Positions 19,101-29,300 of a stretch of 64,000 nucleotides of DNA are shown here, in pieces. A model generated the notes under the pieces. It did no database searches. It saw only the letters and a program-made list of their open reading frames with translations, and was not told the origin of the DNA. The stretch is from Melitaea cinxia (Eukaryota > Arthropoda > Insecta > Lepidoptera > Nymphalidae). Position 1 is the stretch's first letter; each line of letters begins with the position of its first letter. Both the position numbers and the translations under genes were made by a program. Where the stretch lies: assembly GCF_905220565.1 (NCBI RefSeq), contig NC_059405.1:17004081-17068080 (forward strand), given 5' to 3'.

Positions 19101-22100
19101 GGCGAAGCGAGCGCGGCGCCGGCGGTAGCGCCCGAGCCGGCGCCGGAACCCGCGCCGCCAGCCCTCGGCCCGAAGACGCCGCCGGAGCCGGCCGCGCCCG
19201 AACCGGCCGCGCCGGAGCCGACCGAACGGCCCGCCTCGCGCGCCTCGCCGGCCGCGCCCGAGCCGCGCTCGCCACACTCGCCACACTCGCCGCCCTCGCC
19301 GGACGCCTACGACCCGTTCGAGCCGACGCGCAGCGCGTCCGCGTCCCCGCCCTCCGCGCCGCCCGCCCCGCCGCCCGCCGCGCCGTCGCCGCCGCGCGCG
19401 CTCATCACGCTGGAGGCGGCGCAGCGCAGCAACCTGTCGGCGGACGAGGTGCTGGACCGGCGGCCGCTGACGCCGGTGGAGAAGGTGATGGCGCTGCTGC
19501 AGTCGACGCGCGAGGCCCGCGAGAGCCCGGAGGCGGAGCCCCCGGAGCCGCCGGCGCCGGCGCCGCGCATCGTGCTGCCGTCGCCGACGCGCGCGCCGCC
19601 CAAGCTGTTCCCGGGCAAGCCGTCGCCGATCAAGTCGAACCCGGTGAAGCCGATGCAGGCGCTGCGCCTGCCGCGCGCCCCGTCGGACGGCGCGTCCCCG
19701 TACTCGCCGGGCTCCAGCGACTTCGGCGAGCTGTTCGAGCCGCCCCCGCGCCGCCCCCGCGCGCCCTCTAAGGTGCCGGTGCGCCTGGACCGCAAGAAGA
19801 GTAGGTGTCGCCCCGGACCGCCCCGGACTACCCCGAGTGTTAGTGTCTCACGTGTCGCTCTCGTTGCAGGCAAGACGCAGGTGGGCGTGAAGATCGACGA
19901 CGAAAACCTGAAGATCCTGGACGACTTGCCGAGCTCCGCCGTCGAGATGCAAGTCAAGAGCAAAGTGAGTATTGTAAAATTTGTTCTACTTTTATTAGTG
20001 TGTTCTTAGAGGATAACTTTGTCAGGAATCACTTCTAGAACATCGGCTACTTTGTCGGAAATCACTTCTAGAACATCGGCTACTTTGTCAGAAATCACTT
20101 CTAGAACATCGGCTACTTTGTCGGAAATCACTTCTAGAACATCGGCTACTTTGTCGGAAATCACTTCTAGAATATCGACTACTTTGTCGGTAATCACTTC
20201 TAGAACATCGGCTACTTTGTCGGAAATCACTTCTAGAACATCGCCTACTTTGTCAGAAATCACTTCTAGAACATCGGCTTCTTTGTCAGAAATCACTTCT
20301 AGAACATCGGCTGCTTTATCTTTGACCCCGAAAGTTCCGGTCATCACTTTCTAAAAGACCTACATTTTAAAGACACATCCTAACATCCCACCCAGTATCG
20401 GAAAATTGTTAGGTCATTGACTCCTAAATAATTTTGAGGGCTCTTACAATTTTGTATGAAGGTCCTTCATTTTTTATGCTACAAGCTTCAAATTTGGCAG
20501 GAAGATAGTTAATAGTTAGTAAACGTACCTACCTGACTAATTTTGCGGCAGGGCCGTATTATAAAGGTCTAGGGGCTCGAAAGATTTTATAAAAGTTCTA
20601 ATTTTGTTTCTAATAAATATAACTTGAAATTGAACACAGATATCGTTTATATTTTGGCTGTGTGTACGGCAGTAAAGAATATAGCCACCCGCTCTCTTCC
20701 CGTGTTTATTTCTTATTTATTTATATATCCTTCTCCTACGTAGGGAAAGAGGCCTAGGCCCAGTAGTGGGATATTATAGGCTGAAGCGTTATATATACAT
20801 TCTCTTGCTACGTTTTCTATATACCAAATTCAAATCAAATATTTATTTCTATATGTCTAAGGCCCATACACCAAGGTCGTCTAGAAAAGTTTGCTCTTTC
20901 AGCAATACACAGTATTTTTTTAATATTTTTTTCCTTGACTTTTTGTACGTAAAAACTGGTAGTGTGGACCGATTTTGATGATTCTTTTTCAATCGAAAGT
21001 TGATGCTTGCTAAGTTGAATTTTTTTTTAATATAATAGATACTTTTTGAGTAATCCCGATTAATACGTATTTATTGACTTTTTTCTACCAATGTTTAGTT
21101 GTCGATATAATTAGTCGTTTTTTTTTGTTGTTTTAAGAGCAAACGCGATTATTATAATCAGGAATTATCCTACTACTATTCTAGAGAATAGGCTTCTTTT
21201 TATCTTTAACTACCCACAGAAGTTATTTATTTATACTGTACTGTACACCACGAGACGTACTACACGTCATATATTGAGACAGTTACAGACTTACAAAATT
21301 GTTTAAAACGGGATATGTACCATGTTTTTTAATTTTATTTTTCGGAGTTCGATAGTTACAGACTGTGTAATACAATGGGCGGACTTACGGCTGTTTAGCC
21401 GTTTCTTCCAAACAAGACAAGCTAGATTTAGTTGTACCTTACGCCCACAGTTCCTCAAGAAGCTGAACCGCCAGGAGCGCGTGGTGGAGGAGGTGAAGCT
21501 GGTCCTGAAGCCGCACTACAACAAGAAGCGCGTCACCAAGGAACAGTACAAGGACATTCTGCGCCGCGCCGTGCCCAAGGTAATGCACCTCCACTGTGTA
21601 TCTACTGAGGTAGGGCACAGCGGGGAATGTCCTGCTCAAAATCTGGACCTGCCCGACTGGGACTGGGCCTCGACCTCAGCAGATCACAGCTCTATAATAT
21701 TGCTTTCAAACATTGTAAGTGTAGGTCATGGGGGAGGGACGGGGCTAGGGTCGGTAACGGCTACAGTGATCGCTTACCATCAAGTGAGCCGTACACTTCT
21801 CTGCCAATCTAGTTGTATAAAAAAAATTAGCTAACTGATAAACTGCTTGCGTTTGTCTATAAAACTGTTTGTAAATTATTACCAATCAAACTATGGGCAA
21901 AACACATAAGTTCACGCCATTTTTGGCGCTGGCTTGTGGAGGCTTGTGTCCAGCAGTGGACTGGGATAGGCTGATGTGTGTGTCTGTGTATGAGACCAAT
22001 CAAAAGACAAAAATATAGATGTACATATTTTTTTTTTTCTTTTAAGTTGTCTAAAGCTTTGCCTCTGGCTCTACCAAATATCATTAGTCTGTACATATTA

Positions 22101-22343
22101 AGGTTCGAAAGTCTGTTTAGTCCATTCTGACAGCAGTGAATGGTATACTTATCGATGGACACACCACTGTACCGGCATCATTTTTCGTTGGATGATAAGA
22201 ATGAGTGACTGGTGTCTTATGTGCTAAATTTGTTTCAGATCTGCCACAACAAGTCGGGCGAGATAAACCCGACGAAGATCCAAGCCCTCGTGGAAGCTTA
22301 CGTGAAGAAATTCAGAAAAAAACACAAACTCGGAGTAGCGTAG
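13166..22343 (+). CDS. PHRF1: PHRF1 orthologue, PHD and RING finger domain protein (9 exons)
   Basis: Exons 13166-13300, 13385-13858, 13930-14025, 14132-14578, 15015-15317, 15402-19800, 19870-19964, 21451-21579, 22239-22343; 6,183 nt, 2,060 residues, GT-AG junctions, consistent phases. Residues 119-159 form a RING (CSIC, CEHIFCLDC, NTCPVD); Asp in the last ligand position is a family trait. The PHD finger at 202-246 (CEICG, LLCDGCDLGYHMQC, WLCPNC) spans exons 2-4. About 1390-1510 is an RS repeat region, then Ala/Pro/Arg-rich sequence. The C-terminus (about 1984-2060: EEVKLVLKPHYNKKRVTKEQ, then ICHNKSGEINP) is the PHRF1 domain for phosphorylated RNA polymerase II. Human PHRF1 is a nuclear E3 ligase. 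Exon 6 is 4.4 kb and shifts from AT-balanced to extremely GC-rich after about 18100. Introns 1 (84 nt) and 6 (69 nt) are stop-free multiples of three. Confidence 0.93.
14618..14958. mobile_element. hAT-like nonautonomous element, 341 bp
   Basis: Left end CAGTAGCGTAGCGTAG; reverse complement of the right end CAGTGGCGTAGCATAG. Flanking 8-mers are ATATGTGT (14610-14617) and ATGTGTGT (14959-14966), an 8-bp target duplication with one mismatch, the hAT signature. There is no transposase. PHRF1 intron 4. Confidence 0.72.
20015..20320. repeat. 33-bp minisatellite in PHRF1 intron 7, about nine copies
   Basis: The unit reads CTTTGTCGGAAATCACTTCT followed by AGAACATCGGCTA, repeated about nine times with scattered substitutions. 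Because 33 is a multiple of three and the unit lacks stops in one frame on each strand, both strands show long frames (an 11-residue repeat, SEITSRTSATL forward and DVLEVISDKVA reverse). It begins 50 bases after the exon 7 donor but is not in frame with exon 7, which meets a stop first. Confidence 0.9.
20655..20786 (+). mobile_element. Mixed LINE and SINE-A fragments
   Basis: 20655-20705 matches the block GTAAAGAATATAGCCACC also found in the LINE 3' end at 43290. It is followed directly by a SINE-A tail (CCTTCTCCTACGTAGGGAAA, GGCCTAGGCCCAGTAGTGGG, ATATTATAGGCTGAAGCG). The join between two unrelated repeats suggests nested or deleted insertions. Confidence 0.55.
20925..21070 (+). repeat. Dispersed repeat E, partial copy
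   Basis: Contains AACTGG, GGACCGATTTTGATGATTC and ACTTTTTGAGTAAT, matching the element at 39120-39400 and the block near 285. PHRF1 intron 7. Confidence 0.45.
21600..21827 (+). repeat. Short interspersed repeat C, copy 4
   Basis: Blocks GAGGTAGGGCACAGC, CCTCGACCTCAGCAGATCAC, ATATTGCTTTCAAACATTGT, GGGTCGGTAACGG, CGCTTACCATCAAGTGAGCC and CCAATCTAGTTGTATA plus an A-rich end. Starts about 20 bases after the PHRF1 exon 8 donor. Confidence 0.6.
21888..21995 (+). mobile_element. LINE 3' end fragment
   Basis: ACTATGGGCAAAACACATAA, GTTCACGCCATTTTTGGCG, CTTGTGGAGGCTTGTG, CCAGCAGTGGACTGGGATAG and GCTGATG. These blocks also occur, in the same order, in the LINE end at 43275-43618. Confidence 0.6.
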
Positions 22344-22427
22344 TGTGTAGAGTAGCGGATGTTCTATCAGATTATTGTAATTATAATTTATGTACGGACA
22401 ATGTATTTTACTTAAACATTTTATTTA

Positions 22428-22433
22428 AATAAA
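22428..22433 (+). terminator. Candidate polyadenylation signal of PHRF1
   Basis: AATAAA 85 bases after the PHRF1 stop codon, within ATTTAAATAAAATAAT. It is the first hexamer downstream of the stop. Confidence 0.6.
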
Positions 22434-23346
22434 ATAATATAGATTTAAATCGAAAAAGATGATTTATTTTGAAGCGAGTTGAGTCGGGCGTTGTAAATAA
22501 AACGATAATTAGTTTATTGAAAGTGTATTGAAAAATTAAGAGCAAAATTACATTACATTAGACATCTTTGTGGACCTGTAAGTATTAAATGATATCAGAG
22601 AGCTAGCGTCTGAAACATGTTTGAGATGCAGATCAAATTTTTTTGTAATAACTATAGTTTTATTAAAATTCACAATCGAAAACAATTATTTTTTTTCTTT
22701 GGCTCTTTTATGTTATCAGTAACATTTGAGTTTACTGACCAAACGATAGCTTTCACTGTATTATTGCACTTTAAAGCTCTACAAATATATCAATAATAAA
22801 TATATAAGGTATATCAGAGTTCATAAACAGATCTATAGAAAGCAATTCTGTTAATAATCTAAAACAGATACAATTCTAAAAAGTTAAGACTAACTACTAC
22901 ACATACATCAAATATACGTCTGACGTTACATCGAGTCACATGAGCGGGTGACACGTGTACAGATGTACATATGTACACAAGTACAGATGAAGAGAAATTG
23001 AATGTGAGAAGTTACACCGTGAAATATTGTATCTAATAGGCATTAATTTGACGCGGTAAGTTGCTCATAATGTCGACCAAAGACGCAGTACTTTCGCTCG
23101 GCAAAACTGGTCTTTGCAAGGGACTAAATAAACAAGACTACGAAAAAATATATAGCAATACCGCGGGCGAGAGGGGGACGAGGCAACCAATAATTAAAAT
23201 TTTAGATTTAACTAAGGAAACTGGGTGGATTTACCTCAATCCTCCGCAAACTATTGTGGGTGTGTAGGTATTGAGAGTATATGACAAGTTGCAGTCGTAA
23301 CGGAGGTCTGCCAATACATAATACGAGATCGCGGAAGGTCGCCGCG
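22434..23346. other. Convergent intergenic region between PHRF1 and cathepsin D
   Basis: Both genes end here, so most of it is likely 3' UTR of cathepsin D (minus). Minus-strand AATAAA hexamers occur at about 22659-22664 and 22513-22518. A plus-strand frame runs from an ATG at 23070 to 23267 (65 residues, beginning MSTKDAVLSL). I do not recognise it and see no splice or promoter context. The rest is plain AT-rich DNA. Confidence 0.5.
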
Positions 23347-26300
23347 CTAGACGGCCTCCGCGAAGCCGACGCGGCGGTTCAGCGCGTCGAACTCGGTGTA
23401 GAAGCGGCCGATGAACACGTCGCCCAGGATCCACAGCGGCCCGTTGGGCGGCGGGATGTCGATGCCCATGAAGCCCGACAGGCACACCGTCTTGCCGAAC
23501 TGCGACACCTGGGACCGAACGAACATTACTGGATCCCGCATTTCCTAGTCACGTATTACTTCCCATCGCCCCGGTGTAGTGGTGCGTGTGCCAAGTAGGC
23601 GTTCACGCCGACGATTGCGGATTCGATTTTCGCTCGAGATGAATATTAATTTGTATTTGTACAAATATTGGTAGGTAACGGTATAATTGGTTCGACTCCT
23701 ATGGCCATCATACTTGACCCCCTTCTTGCTAGCTCATCAGCCCTGTCGTTACCGCGTGTGTTGTTGTGACCTTTGTTGTTGCTGTTGTTATTTTCACCTA
23801 CCTGCATCAGGGTGTTATGGCATTCATAGATTATACCACTAGAGCAGACCATATTAACACTATTTTCTAAAAAACATAAAAAAGTTTGTGACCCACCACC
23901 GATCTACCATTGTGAAACGATTGTCACAAAATGTTCTGGTCTGGTTGTTTTCCTTGTGGGTCTCCCCACCGTGCCTCGGAAAGCACGTTAAGCTGTCGGT
24001 CCCGGTTGTCATCATACACCCCTGATCGTGACCGTACTCATAGTTGAGAATAATATATTATCTGTCAACCCAGTGTGGCTCCCGACCCTTCTCCTACGCG
24101 GAGAAAGAGAATATACCCAGCTGTGATATTTTACAGGCTAAATGGTAACGTACACTATTTGCAAATTTCCCAAATTATTTTCATCGTGAACAGTGAAGCG
24201 AAACAGATGCTCTAAATTTCGGAATGGTGTGTACACGTGGGTTGTGGGTTATGTGTTATTGATTTCTGCATACGAGTTGGCAGCTTACACTTTGCGAAGG
24301 TTATAACAAATAATATAGATTTTTATTTAAATTATAATTATTATACCTACATATTTCAATCCGAGAATCTTACTAATAAAAAAAATTCTCAACATTTTGC
24401 CAAAGTTTGAACGGTTTGAGAACCGATCTTATCAATCAAAAAAATCATCATCGCCCAAACTAGCTTCCGATCAGATCAAAGCCGGGCGAATTTATTGACA
24501 CAAGTCTAAAACTAAAACTGATTCGAAGGCACTCTCATTGGCATATATCGACAACGATAGATTGGATTGCAACGACCATAAGTTCTTACAAGTTGCAAAG
24601 TAACAAATTTCCACAATTATTTAAAATGTTCACTAGCTCGCATATTGTTAAGTGTGTTGAGACGCCAGATCTACAATTATAAGAGCATTTATAGAAATTA
24701 GGTCCAGTGAAAAATATCTTGTTTAAAACGAGTGGGGAAGTATCAAAAGCTTAACCTTACAGAATATAAACACAGTTACATACAACTTTAGTGTTCCTGC
24801 GGTCACGAAGGTAGCCAGAGTGTCTGGACAGAGGCACTTGCTGGCAATGTTGGTGTTGCAGATGGCCATTAATTAAATTATCCGCTTATTTCAAGTCAAG
24901 CGTATGCTCGCTTCCCACTAGAGCTATAAAGCAGATCGTCCAATAAAGAAGATGTGCGGCTAGGACGAGGAGCGCAACCCACCCTCAGCACGTAGTCGGC
25001 CCCGTCGAGGCGGAAGTCCTTCCCGGCGACGGTGAAGGCCACTGGGGGTAGGCGGGGCACGAGCGCGCAGTCCACGGCGAACTGGCCGAAGGCGACGGGC
25101 GTGGCGCCCAGCGCGCGGTTCAGCGCCGCCATGTCGGCCACGGGCCCTCCGATGAGCGACGTGCCCGTGTCCGCGATCGCCTCGCAACCCTGGGGTTATG
25201 CGCACGATGCTGTATTATAAAACCTAGCTGTGTCCCGTTATAAAAAAACTTATTTAAACATTATACAGCCTTCCCCGATAAATGGGCTCTCTGACACGAA
25301 AATAAGTTTTCAATTCGAACCAGTAGTTCCTGAGATAAACGCGTTCAAAATTCTTCAGCTTTATGATATTAGTATCGATGGAAATTCTAGCAGTCTCGCG
25401 CCTCGGCTAAATAGTGAGGGTGGATCTAGTTTCTTCCACTTTATTCGCAGGCAGAACTTTAACATTTTCTCTCAGAATACCCTAAAGTTCTTCCCTAGCT
25501 ACGGACTTATGGAGAGGTCTTTTTGTACGGAAGTTCAGGCAATTTCGGCTGTGGGGAGGATAAATTTAGACACTTCAGTGTTGTCCTCGGGCGGAACACA
25601 TTTTCTCTCTCCGGGCCGCTCACCTGTTCACAGAAGCGCGAGCCGTTGAGCGCGACGCCGTCCAGGCGGAACTGCCAGTAGGCGGCGCGCGACAGCGGCG
25701 CGTAGGCGAAGGGCCCGCGGAAGTGGGCGGGGTCAGAGCCGCCCAGGATGATCTCGCCGCCCTGCGCCGCGCTCGGGTCCCTGTGAATAAAGACCCGAAT
25801 AATGGACCGAAGAACCCAAAAACATAGACTCATCATCTTCATCTTCCTGCCCTTATCCCACTTATGTAGGGTCGGCACAACATGTTTTCCTCTTCCATTC
25901 CTCTCTATTATTCGTCACTTCAGTGCTTACTCCTTTCTTTCTCATATCCTCACTCACACAATCCATCCATCGCTTTTTCGGTCTGCCGATCGCTCTTCGT
26001 CCTTCGACATTCATCCCTAACATTCTTTTACCGACATAGCGGTCATCCCTCCTCATTACACGCCCATACCACGCTAACCTATTGCTCCTCATTTTCTCTG
26101 TCACGGGTGCTACTTTCAAACTTCCCCTTATATACTCATTTCTAATCCGATCTCTCCTCGTTACTCCACACATCCATCTTAGCATTCTCATCTCGGCTGC
26201 GTGCACTCTTCTTTCATCCGTCACTTTTGTTGCCCAACATTCCGATCCATACATTACGCAAACCCAAAAACATAGACTAATGGACTATATTCTTTCGGTC

Positions 26301-29300
26301 TAGTTGTAAGAGAACAACCGTACCCCCGCGTGTCGGCGACTCACCTGTTGAGGTAGAAGGAGAAGACGGGCTGCGGCACCAGCCCCTGGGCCACCATGTT
26401 GTCGAACACCGGCGTCACGCGGTCCACGGAGATCCTGACCACGCACGACGGTAAGTCTCAGATAATATTTTCAGATTAATTACTGGTGTGCGATATTGAT
26501 TACAAGCTTTTATTTAACATGCAATGTTTGTATGTATGTATGTGTATGTATGATGTTGTTGAACTCAATTTTGAAGCAGATATCTTCAATGGTTAACTTT
26601 GTGACGTCATTCTAAATCCAACATGGCGGCATATCCAAGATGACGGACTAGTTACTCTTAATTCACTTCTACAAGATGGGTATCAAATGAAAGGGCTTGC
26701 TAAGAGTCTAGATAAACAAGTAAATTAAATAACTTGATGTGATTGGTTGTAACTATTAAATTTTTTCAAACTAAGGAAATACGAGTCCTCAAATCTCGCG
26801 ACAAGCTTTTCTGTCATATAAATTGTGTAATGAGCAGATAGTAAAAGTTTTAAAGTGAAAATTTATTTTTTCATTTTACCGCATTCAAAAATCTAAGTTT
26901 GTATGATTCCATATGGAGTTGGAACACAATAAAACCGTTTTGAAATTTGCTAGCCTTTTTACCACATGTACTAAACAGCACATTAACTATTTAAAAAAAT
27001 GATTAATATATTTTTTTATTATTTTGTACAAATAACACGGAATAGATATGTATTTGTACATTAGTGATTACAGAATATACCACCAACCCGCATTGGAGCA
27101 GCGGCATGGGATCGATTCTTGTAAAAGCGTGTATATGTAGAGTATAGAAGAAGTATTAATTTATTTTTGTGTTACCCACACATTAGGGAATTCTAGACGT
27201 CTTCTACGTCTAGTCGGAGATGCAGGTTCGATCCCCGCTGGAACGGTCGATTTTTGATATGATATTAAAAAATGTAAAGAAGAAGTATGTTAAAGTGTAG
27301 AGGTAAGAAGATATGTAAAGAGGGCGTGAGAGTGGGCGGTACGTACGAGGCGAAGGCCATGCCCAGGATGCCGTCGAACTTGGCGGCCACGAAGGCGAGC
27401 CCGGGCTCCGACAGCGCCTCCGCGAACGTCTGGCCGCGTACCACCAGCCCGCCCACCTGGTCATAGACGAACACATACAAACGCGTCACAGACGAACACA
27501 CACAAACGTCCGTGATGCACGCACAAATATGCTGCACTGTAGGGAAGTGAATAAATAATCGATTTTTAATTTAATCGATTATTTTTTTCTTATTGCCGAT
27601 TTTTTGCAATCGATTTTATTAATGGTAAACATCGATTTTTAATGAATAGATAAGATAAATTACACATTTTAAATTGATTTTTGCAATTAGTGCCATCTGT
27701 GTGATGAATGAAAAAAATAGGTAAGTAAGTTTGCTGTATGCAAGCAAAGGAGATGGATAAGATTCCATACATTCTTGGGCCAAAATGTAATGAGATGAAA
27801 ATGGTATCAATTAATGCATTTAGGCTTATTGATTCCTCGCTGAAAATTATCTGTATTTTGGCTATCTGAGAACGGAGTTATTAGATTTTTTGTAAATGTG
27901 AGGTTTTGTTACAATGTCTACAAAAAAACCTGATCACTAAGTTCTTGTTGCACTAATGTTTGTTTTATTTAGTGAAGAATGCTTGCAAACTCATTACAAA
28001 TATTAATATACACTTGAAACCAAAAATAAATATCTGGAATGGACTCAGAATGCATCGGAAAACAGTAAACACAACAACGAGTGACGGACACAGTATTACC
28101 GTCAGTCAGCTGTCTAAGCTCTTATTACGAATATGATTAATTTTAAATCAATACGAAATCGACAATCATTTTGGTTTATCAGATATTAATTGATATTTTC
28201 GCTATTAATGTAACTTTATTTAAATGCACTTTATTGTTTACAGCTTTAATTGTGCATTTAAATACCTTGAGTTAATTAACTACCTAGTGCAAACATTATC
28301 TTTTTGAATTCTGTAATCGATTATAGTTGAATCGATACCCAAATAATTTGACAAAAACTATCTTTCTCAAATTTCTCCGCTTCCAAATTGAGAATTGAGT
28401 TGATATTTTATATTTTAAAATAAAAAAATATCACCAATTTTTTAAACCATATCTCTACTCATTACATTTTGGCCCAAAAGTCCCATTCTCCTTTCTGTAC
28501 ATACAAGCAAGTACTGAAAATTTTTATATGAATAATTCGAATCTGTATTTTATCTAAATAATGTTTTAAAGTTTTTGTTTTCTGTGCATAATTATTTTTA
28601 ATGATTTTCATTCTAATCATTTTTTCATAAAAAAATTTCTCTAATACATCACATAGACATTTTTTCAAAAAGATCGAAATAAATATAAAAATCGATTTTG
28701 TAGAAATCGATTCATCTTGAAACAAACAAAAAAAACGATTATTCGATAATCGATTTTTTCGACTCGAGGTCACATCCCTACTGTACTGGCGACAGACACT
28801 GACCGCGTCGCAACTCTGATATAAATAAACTCGCTTGTTTTAGAGCCATCAAAGTTTTAGCAACGAATTCCAAAGACGAAAAGAAATGAAAAAATTACTT
28901 TTATGCTATCATACACGATTTAACGATAGATAGGTTATCTGTAACCTATAGAGGTTATTGAGTTTGAGGCCAGTCGTACCGCTATCCAATAATTAAATGT
29001 ATGGCTCGACCGAGGTTGAGTCGTTCGAATAGAAAAATATTTATAATCTGTTTTTTTTTTAACAAACGAGTACCGTAACCGAGTTGTTATTGGTCCACAT
29101 AAGTCCGTTTCACACAAACGGTGTAATTACATGTTCACTCAGTTGACTTAGCGACTACCTGCACGAGTGAACCAGACGATATTGTTTTTGCATGTGTATA
29201 CAATTTATTTTAATCATTTTAAGATTCTGATTGTAATAGATTACATAATGAAATTGCCCATTAAGTGACACCAAATCAGGTGGATCATCAAAATCCACCA

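Noticed and set aside
17850..19286. Long minus-strand reading frames (up to 478 codons) opposite PHRF1 exon 6
   Set aside because: They mirror a GC-rich Arg/Ser/Ala coding exon, where stops are rare on all frames. The products are simple Arg/Ala/Gly repeats without domains.
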